Assembly (NCBI RefSeq): GCF_000348985.1
Contig: NC_035924.1
Location: forward strand, 992,001-1,056,000
Direction of reading: 5' to 3'
From: Huiozyma naganishii CBS 8797
Lineage: Eukaryota > Ascomycota > Saccharomycetes > Saccharomycetales > Saccharomycetaceae
Length of the DNA: 64,000 bases
Position numbers and translations under genes: made by a program
Notes under the pieces: generated by a model
Seen by the model: the letters and a program-made list of their open reading frames with translations, nothing else
Database searches by the model: none
Told to the model about the DNA's origin: nothing
Part shown: positions 19,629 through 30,211 of the stretch, one piece after another
Position numbering within the stretch: the first letter of the stretch is position 1
Layout: each line of letters starts with the position of its first letter

Positions 19629-21471
19629 AAAGTTGGAGTCACACTATGCTATAATGTAGCAAGTCTTATCTTAACACAATAGTTGATAGTTATTCTTAAC
19701 AATATAAATTTTTAGACTACGTACTTCAGATATTTAAAAAACTTCCGGCGACTGCCGCAGACAGTCTACCCTGAGACAGTTTCAAGCTAGTATATAGTCA
19801 TTATAACAATAATTTATCCTACCAATATTATCAACAGCTTGTACGGTATAATTTGCTATTTACGGTCCAACCTAGGGAAGTGGTTTCTCCCTGCTTTGTT
19901 ATGGAAAACAATTAGGTAGAACAGTAACAGCGTCTATATAGTATACTAACAACGTGTTATTAGACATTGGCTTTCAACTAAGTGACCTCTGCAAACGTTC
20001 CATCGTACACACTGCTGGTGTGGGGCCAGGTTATAAGATTTACGTGTGTGCTGTCGTGTAATGCCAACATGTTGAGGACGTTAATATTCTCTCGTAAATT
20101 CAGTTTTTAAAGGAAGACAGTATTTACCTGATTCAATGGTGGCCACCTAGGTGTTGCAATTACTGTAAGTCCATAACAGGATCTACAATCCTGTCTCCCC
20201 ACTATGTGTATAAGTGTTCTGCCATTTCTCAATCTTTAAAGTACAGTTCAAAGCTAGACACCGCCGTAATAACGACTTCTTTCCACGATTCTGAGAGTTT
20301 CTGAAAACACCGACACAGGAAAAGCCCCCACGTTTTAACCCATGTGATACCGTACCAATACAGACCCAAAAAACCTCTTAATTCCCCAATGTTACTCTAA
20401 GTTCATGTTTTGGCGGCGTTGACCTTGTTAGTGCGGGAATTACCTCTATAGAAAACTCATAGGAACTCCATCCTTACTATAGTAAATTCCAAAATCAACA
20501 TTCAAACAAAATCAGGATATGTGGATTTAATCACAAAACTTTCTGCAGGGGGTTTATCCCACAACTTCAATATGACAAAACAGCGCAACCGTACAACTGG
20601 TGACTTCCGAACAAGGAACGGTAAAATTTGCTTGATAGATAATTTTGTAAAGGTTAATGTAGGCGTCTTTTTCTAGAAAATGGGCTACGTCATTTACGGG
20701 GAAAACATCACTACATGCTTTGAGCACCCTTAAGATATGATAAAAGGGCAAACACGCTATTTTCTACAACAGGAATCGAATACTAAGGACCAATATTGGA
20801 GTATCTGCCTTACAGGGGGGGATTGAGGCTTATTCAAACCTAACAGTGTTTTTTTTCAAACAGGATAAGGAGATGTCGCGGCAAATTACGTCATAAAAAC
20901 TGTCAACTATGAATAATTTTTGTGTCCGCGGATAAACAGAAAGTCAGTATCTTCTAGGCAAATAAGACAACACACGCAAGGTATAACAGTGTCGTGTAGT
21001 TGCAAGGGGCAACCCTACCCTTCCAAACGTAATTAATACGGGGTGAGAGGTGACCTAGATCCAACTGGTGGACTCCCCAATGAAAATTAATACGGGGGTG
21101 GGGTGAAAACAATAGGAAGGGGGCCATCACCTTGAATTGATCCGAAGAGAAAAGGCAATGGGCAGTCGGCCGCTACATAGCGTGGTACCTTGTACGTGCC
21201 ATTCTTCTTCTTTTGCAACCGGTTCCGTGGCACAGTTCAATTATTTTTAGAACCAACGAGTTATGCCTCTCTATCGTTTATACAACCAGCTAAAAATAAG
21301 CCACCAATCAACAAACAAGTGAGCTGGAACAAAAAAACCGGGAACAGGTCATCTCGCAGCGTGCAGTAACACATTTTGTTGTAAAGCGGTAATTTCTATC
21401 CACACCTCCTAAGAAACAGCGCATGGGTCGTTCCTCCTATTCCCTCTCTCTATCCTCAATACGTGCTTTCT

Positions 21472-21710
21472 TTTTCCGAGAAGTTTTTCCGCATTCGGCG
21501 AGAAAAATAATTTTGCGGGATTTTCTCAAGTTTTTCCGAAAGGTGCGTCGTAGCAGCTCGAGACTTAGTAATTTTTCAAAACTTTAAACAAAAAAAACGG
21601 CCCGTTAAAATACAATGGGAACTGTTTTCCGACGGCGGAAAACTAAATCCGCTGTAGTGTTCCTCTCCTTTCAATTCGCAGTTCCGCCGTTATTGGGGGA
21701 CACCGGATAA
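21472..21710. promoter_or_regulatory. Cluster of Rgt1-like CGGANNA sites, HXT copy 2
   Basis: Matches on either strand at 21472-21478, 21485-21491, 21532-21538, 21625-21631, 21636-21642 and 21704-21710, with one more at 20939-20945. The cluster lies 0.85-1.1 kb before the start, within the range seen for yeast HXT promoters. Function by homology only. Confidence 0.55.
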
Positions 21711-22092
21711 AGCTTGCTCACTAAAACGGGCCTCATCATTAAACGAGAGTGGAACTGACCAAAAGAATCCAGAATTCACCTGTGACCTAAACCAGGTCTT
21801 GTTCAAACTCAGCTGCACGACTTAACAGCTTCTCATTACTACCATATGCTTGAATCATAGGGGGAACCACCATACTCCATACCTGAAAGGATTGCACTTC
21901 TTTAGAGCCTAATGAAGCGGCAGCTGGAACTGACGACGTGTAGTAAAAAGCAATTCTTGTGTGTGTGTGTGTGCCCAGAGCGCAGTCCCAATCCGGGCAT
22001 AACTACAGAAAAAGAAAAGAGCAATACCTCCCTCCACTAAAAAAGAAATTGATGAGCTAATTCGGAATTGCGGCGCCCCGCTTGCTTTTGGT

Positions 22093-22102
22093 GGGGCCCC
22101 GG
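22093..22102. promoter_or_regulatory. GGGGCCCCGG element, HXT copy 2
   Basis: Second occurrence of the decamer, about 460 bp before the start codon. The forward strand reads GTGGGG and the reverse CCGGGG, both within the Mig1 core SYGGGG, so two cores overlap head to head. Confidence 0.6.
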
Positions 22103-22563
22103 CGAGGTTTTTCCTTTCTTTTTTTAGCCCGGCCCCTGCGGTCGTTTTCTGTAGCCGGAGGAATGCAAATGTTGTTTTTTAGTGGCGGGGTTGCGGCGGG
22201 GGGGGAAAGGTTACGCCGGGGGGAAGGGTAGGGCAGCGACGGGGAAACGAGTAGTGTTTTCCGTAGATTACACAATAGAAAGCACCACTGGACTGCATCT
22301 ATGTTTCTTTTTTCTTCTTTGTTCTTCGCTATATTGGTCGAGGACACAAAGAAATAAACTGGGGGGAGGAGGGAACTACTTGTGTGCATAAGCAAAAATT
22401 TTTCGTCCTTTGCATGAAGCACATGAGGCAAGTGGTTCTTCAGAAAAATTATAAAAGGTGGGACGATATGGGATTTTAAAGATGTATTTCTCGTTTCACT
22501 TTTTATCCTCTATTCCTAAACTTTGGAAAATAACCAGACAGCAACAACAATATCTTTTCAGTA

Positions 22564-24258
22564 ATGTCTGCTGAAGAAGAACAACAACAATTTTCCAGAG
22601 TGGACTCTGCTTCCAACTCTGAAATATCTACACCATCCAACAAGGCCGAGAGAGACGACTTGAAAGATGAATACAACGATGAGAATGCCGAAAACGAGGT
22701 CGAGATCCCAAAGAAACCAGGTTCCGCTTACGTCACCGTCTCTATCATGTGTATCATGATTGCTTTTGGTGGGTTCGTGTTCGGTTGGGATACTGGTACC
22801 ATCTCCGGTTTCGTCGCACAGACTGACTTCATCAGAAGATTGGGTCAGAGACGTGCTGATGGAACTCACTACTTGTCCAAGGTCAGAATCGGTTTAGTCG
22901 TCTCCATTTTCAACATCGGTTGTGCCATCGGTGGTATTATTTTGTCCAAGGCCGGTGACATGTACGGTCGTAAGAAGGGTTTGATTATTGTCGTCTCTAT
23001 TTACATTGTCGGTATTGTCATTCAAATCGCTACTATCAACAAATGGTACCAGTACTTCATTGGTAGAATTATCTCCGGTTTGGGTGTTGGTGGTATCTCT
23101 GTTTTGTCGCCTATGTTGATTTCCGAGGTGTCTCCAAAGCATTTGAGAGGTACTTTGGTGTCGTGTTTCCAATTGATGATCACGTTGGGTATCTTCTTGG
23201 GTTACTGTACGAACTACGGTACGAAGAAATACTCGAACTCCACCCAATGGAGAGTCCCACTGGGGTTGTGTTTTGCCTGGGCTCTATTCATGATTGGTGG
23301 TATGACTTTCGTTCCAGAATCTCCACGTTACCTATTGGAGAAGAACTTGATCGAAGAGGCCAAGCACTCCATCTCCATCTCCAACAAGGTCTCAATTGAC
23401 GATCCATCTGTTCAAGCCGAAATTGACACTCTAATGGCTGGTGTTGAAGCCGAGAGATTGGCTGGTACTGCTTCCTGGGGTGAATTGTTCTCCACCAAGA
23501 ACAAGATTTTCCAACGTTTGCTAATGGGGTGTATGCTGCAATCGCTACAGCAATTGACAGGTGACAACTACTTCTTCTACTACGGTACCATCGTTTTCAA
23601 GGCTGTTGGTTTGGAAGATTCTTTTCAAACGTCTATTGTCATTGGTGTCGTCAACTTTGCCTCCACCTTTGTTGGTATCTACTTGGTCGAGAGATTCGGT
23701 CGTCGTAGATGTTTGCTATGGGGTGCTGGTACTATGACTGCCTGTATGGTTATCTATGCCTCTGTCGGTGTCACCAGATTGTACCCACACGGTAGGAAGC
23801 AACCATCATCCAAGGGTGCTGGTAACTGTATGATTTGTTTCACCTGTTTCTACATCTTCTGTTTCGCTACCACCTGGGCTCCAATTCCTTTCGTTGTTAA
23901 CTCCGAGACTTTCCCATTGAGAGTTAAATCCAAGTGTATGGCCATTGCTCAAGGTTGCAACTGGTTATGGGGGTTCTTGATCTCTTTCTTCACTCCATTC
24001 ATCACCGGTGCCATCAACTTCTACTACGGTTACGTTTTTATGGGCTGTCTATGTTTCTCGTTCTTCTACGTTTTCTTCTTCGTTCCAGAAACCAAGGGGT
24101 TGTCTCTAGAAGAGGTCAACACTATGTGGGAAGAAGGTACTTTGCCATGGAAGTCTCCAAACTGGGTCCCACCATCTCAAAGAAACGCTGACTACGACAT
24201 TGACGCCATGAACCATGACGACAAGCCAATTTACAAGAGAATGTTCAGCAGAAACTAA
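22564..24258 (+). CDS. Hexose transporter, HXT6/HXT7/HXT4-like (array copy 2)
   Basis: 564 residues, intact. The N-terminal phrase [18 protein letters not shown] and the block [19 protein letters not shown] match S. cerevisiae Hxt6/Hxt7/Hxt4, generally higher-affinity glucose transporters. Sugar-porter signatures are complete ([36 protein letters not shown]) and 12 membrane segments can be counted. The last ~800 bp are almost identical to copies 3 and 4, while the first ~130 bp differ, so the copies are young or kept alike by gene conversion. The place in the array matches YDR343C/YDR342C. Orthology to a single HXT cannot be assigned because arrays homogenise separately in each lineage. Confidence 0.93.
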   Translation: MSAEEEQQQFSRVDSASNSEISTPSNKAERDDLKDEYNDENAENEVEIPKKPGSAYVTVSIMCIMIAFGGFVFGWDTGTISGFVAQTDFIRRLGQRRADGTHYLSKVRIGLVVSIFNIGCAIGGIILSKAGDMYGRKKGLIIVVSIYIVGIVIQIATINKWYQYFIGRIISGLGVGGISVLSPMLISEVSPKHLRGTLVSCFQLMITLGIFLGYCTNYGTKKYSNSTQWRVPLGLCFAWALFMIGGMTFVPESPRYLLEKNLIEEAKHSISISNKVSIDDPSVQAEIDTLMAGVEAERLAGTASWGELFSTKNKIFQRLLMGCMLQSLQQLTGDNYFFYYGTIVFKAVGLEDSFQTSIVIGVVNFASTFVGIYLVERFGRRRCLLWGAGTMTACMVIYASVGVTRLYPHGRKQPSSKGAGNCMICFTCFYIFCFATTWAPIPFVVNSETFPLRVKSKCMAIAQGCNWLWGFLISFFTPFITGAINFYYGYVFMGCLCFSFFYVFFFVPETKGLSLEEVNTMWEEGTLPWKSPNWVPPSQRNADYDIDAMNHDDKPIYKRMFSRN

Positions 24259-24572
24259 ATCAAAAAGTTTGAATAAAGAACATACTTTCTCAATGAATTA
24301 CGCTATAATAATTATATCCACTCTTAAGTTTACACATGTGTACCATAAAATACATAATACAAATCTCATAATAATATTTTGAATAAATATATCTTTTTCG
24401 ATATTCTTCCATTGATTTGCAGTGAGATTCCCTCACTTGGACTTGGAACTCGCACCAAAACAGCGTTTTCACCCGGGCTCTGGAGACGACTAATAACACT
24501 ATGTGCCGAGCTGAGCCCTGTACTTCAAGTCTGTCGCACTCTTATACTTAATCATAATGGAATAGATATGTC
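24259..24572. other. Convergent 3' region, HXT copy 2 / hAT-derived gene
   Basis: 314 bp, A/T-rich, holding both 3' ends. An 8-mer CAGTGAGA at 24420-24427 was considered as a transposon end and not accepted. No gene seen. Confidence 0.55.
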
Positions 24573-27077
24573 TTACCAATTACAGTCCAAAAGCTCCTTT
24601 AGCCCTATCTCTTTGATTTCTTCAACAGACAAGTCGAGATTCAATGAGGTGATGGTACTTCTCAGAAGTAGTTCATTAATAGCACTTTCATCGCCCAGAG
24701 ACTCCCTTCTCTTGTTGAACATCTTTTTAAATTTGCTGAAGCTCTCTTCACTGTTAACAGAGGTGACATTGATGCTGAGAAGGTAATCCAGAACATTTGG
24801 CAGAATAGTGTGGTGCCAAACCCTTACCCTCGAATTGTTTCCATCGTATCTGGTAGCATCTAGGTACTGCGATATGATATCCCAGGAAAGCAGTGTTCTC
24901 AAACAAAATACATCAACAGTGTGGAATTCGCTGGCACTTCCTGGTGGTAACTCAAAATCACAATAATCTAGAATACGAATATCCACGTCCAACTCATGCT
25001 CCAGACGCGTTACCGTTCTATCGAATACCGACATCCAGAATTGCCTAAATTCTTTAATTTCTTTGAGCAAGTGTTCCCTCGTAGTTCCTTTAAACTCCTT
25101 GACGAAATTAGACTCAGCGAAAACCCCTTCGACCTCTTTCATCTCCATAAAATCATGACGTTCATCGCTGGAAACATCACCTTCTGCCTTACTGTTCTCA
25201 GCTCCATTTTCAATTATTTCATAATTCATTATTTTGAATGCAACGTCGGCCAGTGCAGAGTATGGATCAACAGATAGCGTTCTGAAAATTTTAAAAACTT
25301 TCACACCATCATGATGAAATAATGCAGTCAACATATGAATGTAGTTAGAAGCACAGGCTTTTGCGTAGTACTTTTCATACTTCGCTTTGAACTTTTGAAG
25401 TTCTACTGGTCTTCCTAAGAGTTTGCTTAATCTACTAGCACATTCCGATGACATTTCCTCACAATATAGTAGTAACGGGAAATAACAAATACTAGCAGGC
25501 TTGTTCAAGGATAATAGCTTTGTCAAAGATGCGAAGGGTTTCATAGCTTCATGTAAAATCTTAGTGGTTAAAACATCCGTTTCGCAAAAGTCGAAAAGGA
25601 ATTTATGATCACGGCTCATGCTAACTTTGAACTTTTCATATCCTTCCACATTCTCCAAAAAATGTTCCAATAGATAAAAGATCGAATCCCATCTGGTTTC
25701 GCAATACAACGGTGGTATTGTCTCCATATAGTCTGTGAAATCGTCCTCCAAATTGAAAGAGTTTTTCAACTTTATGGACAGTTTTATCAGACTTCGGACA
25801 ATATGCACTGAGCAGAAATGAGGAAAACAGTCAAGATCATCTGCACCATTTCCCAAACCTGAATCTCCAGTATCTCTTTGCAAGTTTTCAGTAATATCAC
25901 CAAGTAACGCTTTTACAAAATGTTGAATTTGTACCGCACAATCGCTGTGAGAATTGAAAAAGGGAAATTGTTCGTTTTCTTTAAACAAATCAGTTGCTTT
26001 TATTAAAGCAGATTCATCATCAGTGCAACAGGAGGTCACGAATTTTGATACAGAGAGCTTTCTGATGTGCGACAGTAAAGTTTCTGTTAACGCCTTCTTC
26101 TTCATTGTTTTGACTTCTTCGAAGTAAATCGGAAAGACAGCTCTCTCCATATCTCCGGTAACCAAACTGAGCGTAACACTGATACAACTGTTCCGGTTGT
26201 TTGGAGTCCAGCTCTCAGTTTCTATAGATACCCAAGGCAATCTGACTTTCTTCAATTTTGTAAAGCGGGTAACAATATAAGCAAGAAGATTTGCACCCAG
26301 GAGATCCTCTGTTCCCACACGCCTAGGCAACAGGTCTAGGTTATGGGTATCAAAGAATTTACGAAGCTGCTCTCTCACCATGGTGGCAGATGCAGTGATG
26401 TGCTCCAAAACGTTTTCTTCAGTGAACAAATTCTTACATTCTGGGAAATGCTTGGCAATAAAGTACGCAACGTATTTGGAAGCAAATAAGGAATAATCCA
26501 AACCTAACATCACAGCCAATGAGACAAAGTTCATTAATACGTCTTTAGGATCATTTTTTGTACATATTACATGGTAGTTAATCCATAAAGTAATTGAAAG
26601 TTGCTGACCTTTTCTGTTTGTTCTTTGCAACTTGTATGGATTTTCGTTCTCTTGATTGTCACACATCATTTCCATTGAAGAGTCAGAAAGAGTGGATTGT
26701 AGATAATCATACTCCATATCCGTTGGCTCGTAGTTAGAAACATCCCAACAATCGTCATCAGAGTCTTCGGTACTATCGCTTTCCACAGACGTTACTTGCT
26801 CCTTATCAAACGTTCTCCGATAAGGGCCGGGTTCTTGAACCTGACTGCGGCTCCACGTTAGAAAGTCGCCCTTCTGCAATTGATTTAGATACTGGTTTCC
26901 TTCTGAGTCGGGACAATACAAGGGTATATTTTTGGGAGCATTATCCAACATTCCTTCAAACGAGCATATAACCTCTGTTTCCCGATCAACTGCTCGATGG
27001 TGAAGTCCAGTTTCTTTTTCCACATTAACCGCTGCCACCGCTTCGTTTTCAAAATAAAGTATAGCTGTCCCTGCCAT
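24573..27077 (-). CDS. hAT-superfamily transposase-derived protein
   Basis: 834 residues, uninterrupted. The hAT RNase-H-like core is recognisable. A first-strand motif TESW-T occurs near 287-291, where active transposases have D-x-W-T, so the first catalytic Asp is Glu288. A second acidic motif CCTDDESALIKA (350-361) matches the family's TDN.S. A C-x-x-H motif (FCSVHIVRSLIKL, about 421-433) and an RW motif (ETRWDSIFYLLEHFL, about 460-474) follow. The C-terminal dimerisation block (about 754-810) contains INVTSVNSEESFSKFKKMF and an RR-ESL motif. The SE.SFS glutamate is the likely third catalytic residue. No BED zinc finger is seen at the N-terminus, which instead has an acidic stretch at 98-136. 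No convincing terminal inverted repeats or 8-bp target duplication flank the gene. A domesticated or immobile hAT gene (compare the Rover/Roamer families of related yeasts) is the best reading. Confidence 0.78.
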   Translation of the reverse strand: MAGTAILYFENEAVAAVNVEKETGLHHRAVDRETEVICSFEGMLDNAPKNIPLYCPDSEGNQYLNQLQKGDFLTWSRSQVQEPGPYRRTFDKEQVTSVESDSTEDSDDDCWDVSNYEPTDMEYDYLQSTLSDSSMEMMCDNQENENPYKLQRTNRKGQQLSITLWINYHVICTKNDPKDVLMNFVSLAVMLGLDYSLFASKYVAYFIAKHFPECKNLFTEENVLEHITASATMVREQLRKFFDTHNLDLLPRRVGTEDLLGANLLAYIVTRFTKLKKVRLPWVSIETESWTPNNRNSCISVTLSLVTGDMERAVFPIYFEEVKTMKKKALTETLLSHIRKLSVSKFVTSCCTDDESALIKATDLFKENEQFPFFNSHSDCAVQIQHFVKALLGDITENLQRDTGDSGLGNGADDLDCFPHFCSVHIVRSLIKLSIKLKNSFNLEDDFTDYMETIPPLYCETRWDSIFYLLEHFLENVEGYEKFKVSMSRDHKFLFDFCETDVLTTKILHEAMKPFASLTKLLSLNKPASICYFPLLLYCEEMSSECASRLSKLLGRPVELQKFKAKYEKYYAKACASNYIHMLTALFHHDGVKVFKIFRTLSVDPYSALADVAFKIMNYEIIENGAENSKAEGDVSSDERHDFMEMKEVEGVFAESNFVKEFKGTTREHLLKEIKEFRQFWMSVFDRTVTRLEHELDVDIRILDYCDFELPPGSASEFHTVDVFCLRTLLSWDIISQYLDATRYDGNNSRVRVWHHTILPNVLDYLLSINVTSVNSEESFSKFKKMFNKRRESLGDESAINELLLRSTITSLNLDLSVEEIKEIGLKELLDCNW

Positions 27078-27459
27078 TCTGAACTTTGGTTAGCGGTACT
27101 TCTTTTATGTGTATATGAGAACGTTAATGGATTAGATTATTGCTTCTTAGAAGTTTTAGACCAATGAAAGTTTTTTAAGAATGACCGAGTGTCTTGTTTT
27201 TTCTATGTACAAAAAACTTAGAAGAGAAGAGCGAGGTAGAGAGATTTCAATTGACGAAGAAATGTGATTTTTTTATATGCCAATCCGTTGATAAAAGTGG
27301 GTTTGCTGCATTATAACGTGAAATCTTGAAGTGCATGTAGCGACTGATAGGGTGGATGGAGTTTAGATTGCCCGAGTCAGAAAAAGAATGCTTGTGCTCT
27401 ACCTAACAATATCACTGTCTATGATGATTATGTTATCACGGTCTTTTCAGCATTATTTT

Positions 27460-27492
27460 ATCACGTGTACAATCTCGCATCTATCACGTGAT
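27460..27492. promoter_or_regulatory. Paired CACGTG (Cbf1/Pho4-type) sites
   Basis: ATCACGTG at 27460-27467 and the full palindrome ATCACGTGAT at 27483-27492, 23 bp apart (about two helical turns). They lie upstream of the hAT-derived gene. Yeast bHLH factors such as Cbf1 bind this sequence. They match centromere element CDEI as a string, but no CDEII/CDEIII follows. Confidence 0.5.
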
Positions 27493-28576
27493 ACGGCAGG
27501 CGGAATGAAGAAAACTCAATTCCGCACTAGGTTTACAGTGTCTCTCACTGGCACGTAACGGCCGTCCAAACCTCCATATAACGGGGGATAGAGTTGAGCA
27601 AACTCAACTAATTTTTGGGGCAGCTGAGATTCCTTCCCATTATCGGGCGAGAAATGGTCCTCATCCCTATTAGTTTATCAGGAAAGGCTCGATTTATTTC
27701 GGTAGACGGACGTAAGAAAGTCTGTTACTTTTGACGTCATCGGAAAAACAACCCGTAGTCCCTAGTGAAACAAAAACATCACGAACCCTTACAAATGCAT
27801 TGTCTTGGAAATTGAGGAGAGGGGTGACATTGGACCCGTAGAACCTCTGCGCGTTTTGACTCGGTTGCAACATTTTCTCGGATATTTTTCTCGGAAAAAC
27901 GTCCTCAAATAAAATTCAGGTCTTCAAAAAATTACAATGCAAAGGTGCCGCGGAGGAATACAAAGTGACTAACTTGTACTAATGTTTCTAGCAGAGACCC
28001 AGGAAGTTATTAGGTGAGTGTTCCCCCCACCCCAAGCTCTTAGATACCTTGCATTGTTTTATTTTTAGTCGTGGGCATCGCGCAAACCTATGAAACTATG
28101 AAACTCGTATATTTTTATGACATAATGTAAAGCTGCGCAAGAAGAACTGGTCTCTTTACGATACTTTGTAAAACTTATGAATTCATTGTTCACTGTGATG
28201 GTATACCTTTTCATTGAGCTCAAACAACAGAAAGAGATAAATGGGTAGTGAAATGAGTTTAGGACCTAACACTTCAAGAGACTCTCGAATGTGGGTTCCA
28301 GAGAAGGGTAGCATTAGCTTAATATGTGTAGCCTCAGATTCAGATTGTCTTAGTTTCTTCTCTGTATTCATACTTTTACCTGATTCTGTCTGCATAGTGC
28401 GTTAAAAGATCTTATCTGAGGGCGAAGCTAATTTCTTGCGCAAAACCCTCTTCTAACCCACACTGATACTCAACAATCATTCTAGGTGTGTACTACGCCA
28501 CAAAAAAGGAGCTAGTTATGGCGTCATTGCTGTAGTGTATGGGCACTTTTAGTTTGCCTGCCTTCTCCCGGTCCGC

Positions 28577-28586
28577 GGGGCCCCGG
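28577..28586. promoter_or_regulatory. GGGGCCCCGG element, HXT copy 3
   Basis: Third occurrence, about 490 bp before the start. The context GCGGGGCCCCGGAAAA also overlaps a CGGAAAA Rgt1-like match, so Mig1-like and Rgt1-like sites share bases here. Confidence 0.6.
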
Positions 28587-29074
28587 AAAAATCCCCAAGT
28601 TTGACACCGGGGAGGGAGGAGCAAGAGGAGGAGGTGGGGTTTCTCCGCTACGGGGTTTTAGTGCACAGTTCGGAAAAATATTAGAGTGCCTTCCTATTTA
28701 GGACATTTTAGTTTCATTGTTTGTATAAATTATGTAAAAAAAACTCCAACGTTTCGGTGAAACTGGTTAGTGTTATGTGGTCTAATTGTTCCGGCTTATT
28801 GTTATTTCCGGGAGTTTCTGTTGTGGCATCCACTCTTCAACAAGGGTACGATGGCAGTAACATGCAAGGAGGGAAGTTTGTTGCAACACTCCTTGAAAGA
28901 ATTTGTCATTTGCAATCGTGGCAGTTTCGTAGAATCCAAATGGTATAAATTGGGAGGTATCTGTCGAAATAAAGTACCCTTGCAATCAGATTTCTTTTCT
29001 AATCAGAAGTAGTAGGAAGCCAAGAAAACTTTCTTTTCAATTATACAAGAAAGTAAAACACTGTTAATATAACA

Positions 29075-30211
29075 ATGTCTGAAATTGAAGCAGACGAAAA
29101 CCTACGGGCAATCGAGTCTGCCTCCAACTCGCTTGCCTCCACCACTTCCAACAAGGCTGAACGTGATGACTTGAAGAATGATTACAACGATGAGAACACC
29201 GACAATCAAATCGATATTGTGAAGAAGCCAGCCTCCGCTTACGTCACCGTCTCTATCATGTGTATCATGATTGCCTTTGGTGGTTTCGTTTTTGGTTGGG
29301 ATACTGGTACCATCTCCGGTTTCGTCGCACAAACTGACTTCATCAGAAGATTGGGTCAGAGACGTGCTAATGGAACTCACTACTTATCCAAGGTGAGAAC
29401 AGGTCTAGTTGTTTCCATTTTCAACATCGGTTGTGCCATCGGTGGTATTATCCTATCGAAATCCGGTGACATGTACGGTCGTAAGAAAGGTTTGATTATT
29501 GTTGTTGTTATTTACATCGTCGGTATTGTCATTCAAATCGCTACTATAAACAAATGGTACCAGTACTTCATTGGTAGAATTATCTCCGGTCTAGGTGTTG
29601 GTGGTATCTCTGTTTTGTCGCCTATGTTGATTTCCGAGGTGTCTCCAAAGCATTTGAGAGGTACTTTGGTGTCGTGTTTCCAATTGATGATCACGTTGGG
29701 TATCTTCTTGGGTTACTGTACGAACTACGGTACGAAGAAATACTCGAACTCCACCCAATGGAGAGTCCCACTGGGGTTGTGTTTTGCCTGGGCTCTATTC
29801 ATGATCGGTGGTATGACTTTCGTTCCAGAATCTCCACGTTACCTATTGGAGAAGAACNNNNNNNNNNNNNNNNNNGTTAAATCCAAGTGTATGGCCATTG
29901 CTCAAGGTTGCAACTGGTTATGGGGGTTCTTGATCTCTTTCTTCACTCCATTCATCACCGGTGCCATCAACTTCTACTACGGTTACGTTTTTATGGGCTG
30001 TCTATGTTTCTCGTTCTTCTACGTTTTCTTCTTCGTTCCAGAAACCAAGGGGTTGTCTCTAGAAGAGGTCAACACTATGTGGGAAGAAGGTACTTTGCCA
30101 TGGAAGTCTCCAAACTGGGTCCCACCATCTCAAAGAAACGCTGACTACGACATTGACGCCATGAACCATGACGACAAGCCAATGTACAAGAGAATGTTCA
30201 GCAGAAAGTAA
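29075..30211 (+). CDS. Hexose transporter, HXT6/HXT7/HXT4-like (array copy 3, with assembly gap)
   Basis: The first 261 codons and the last 111 codons of a 564-aa HXT are present and in frame, joined by 18 N (29858-29875). Against copy 4 about 192 codons (576 bp) should lie in the gap: the second half of the central loop and membrane segments 7-10, through the FPLR motif. The flanks of the gap are identical to copies 2 and/or 4, so the assembler most likely could not resolve the repeat and the N run is a placeholder. The N-terminus ([18 protein letters not shown]) is distinct, so this is a real separate gene. I expect the true gene to be full length; the sequence given cannot prove it. Confidence 0.85.
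   Translation: MSEIEADENLRAIESASNSLASTTSNKAERDDLKNDYNDENTDNQIDIVKKPASAYVTVSIMCIMIAFGGFVFGWDTGTISGFVAQTDFIRRLGQRRANGTHYLSKVRTGLVVSIFNIGCAIGGIILSKSGDMYGRKKGLIIVVVIYIVGIVIQIATINKWYQYFIGRIISGLGVGGISVLSPMLISEVSPKHLRGTLVSCFQLMITLGIFLGYCTNYGTKKYSNSTQWRVPLGLCFAWALFMIGGMTFVPESPRYLLEKNXXXXXXVKSKCMAIAQGCNWLWGFLISFFTPFITGAINFYYGYVFMGCLCFSFFYVFFFVPETKGLSLEEVNTMWEEGTLPWKSPNWVPPSQRNADYDIDAMNHDDKPMYKRMFSRK
29858..29875. other. Assembly gap (18 N)
   Basis: Unknown bases inside HXT copy 3, starting exactly on a codon boundary. The length does not fit the paralogues and is not biological. Confidence 0.98.

Larger units (their letters stand above)
17411..22563. other. 5.15-kb intergenic region between HXT copies 1 and 2
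   Basis: No intact gene is supportable. From left to right it holds: the copy-1 3' flank; an inverted pair of decayed coding relics (18092-18275 and 19075-19258); two solo LTRs in opposite orientation; a 25-nt hairpin; a featureless A/T-rich stretch (about 19630-20900); then a G-rich copy-2 promoter with Rgt1-like and Mig1-like sites and a TATA box (TATAAAAG, 22450-22457) 107 bp before the start. The (GT)n tract at about 21957-21973 is short. It appears to be a landing zone for mobile elements. Confidence 0.65.
27078..29074. promoter_or_regulatory. Promoter of hAT-derived gene and long upstream region of HXT copy 3
   Basis: 2.0 kb without a supportable gene. The left part has two Cbf1-type ATCACGTG sites 390-410 bp upstream of the hAT-derived gene. 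The right part is a copy-3 HXT promoter with CGGANNA sites at 27741-27747, 27892-27898, 28584-28590 and 28671-28677, GTGGGG boxes, a GGGGCCCCGG decamer and a TATA box (TATAAAT, 28944-28950). Short frames at 28183-28395 and 28721-29012 look like chance. Confidence 0.6.

Noticed and set aside
19404..19956. Possible intron: GTATGT at 19404 and TACTAAC branch-like sequence at 19944-19950 followed by TTAG
   Set aside because: There is no coding sequence on either side and the supposed 5' site lies inside a solo LTR.
22057..22431. 124-codon minus-strand frame upstream of HXT copy 2
   Set aside because: It is rich in Pro/Lys/Arg owing to G-rich promoter DNA, and has no family features.
27460..27492. 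Centromere, because RTCACGTG matches CDEI
   Set aside because: No ~80-bp very A/T-rich CDEII followed by a CDEIII with a TTCCGAA core is present at the right distance.
24420..27550. CAGTGAGA (24420-24427) and TCTCACTG (27543-27550) as terminal inverted repeats of a hAT transposon
   Set aside because: The 8-mers fit the YARNG end rule, but sequence inside them does not extend the match and the flanking 8 bp (TTGATTTG and GCACGTAA) are not a target duplication. With so many possible pairs, an 8-bp match is expected by chance.
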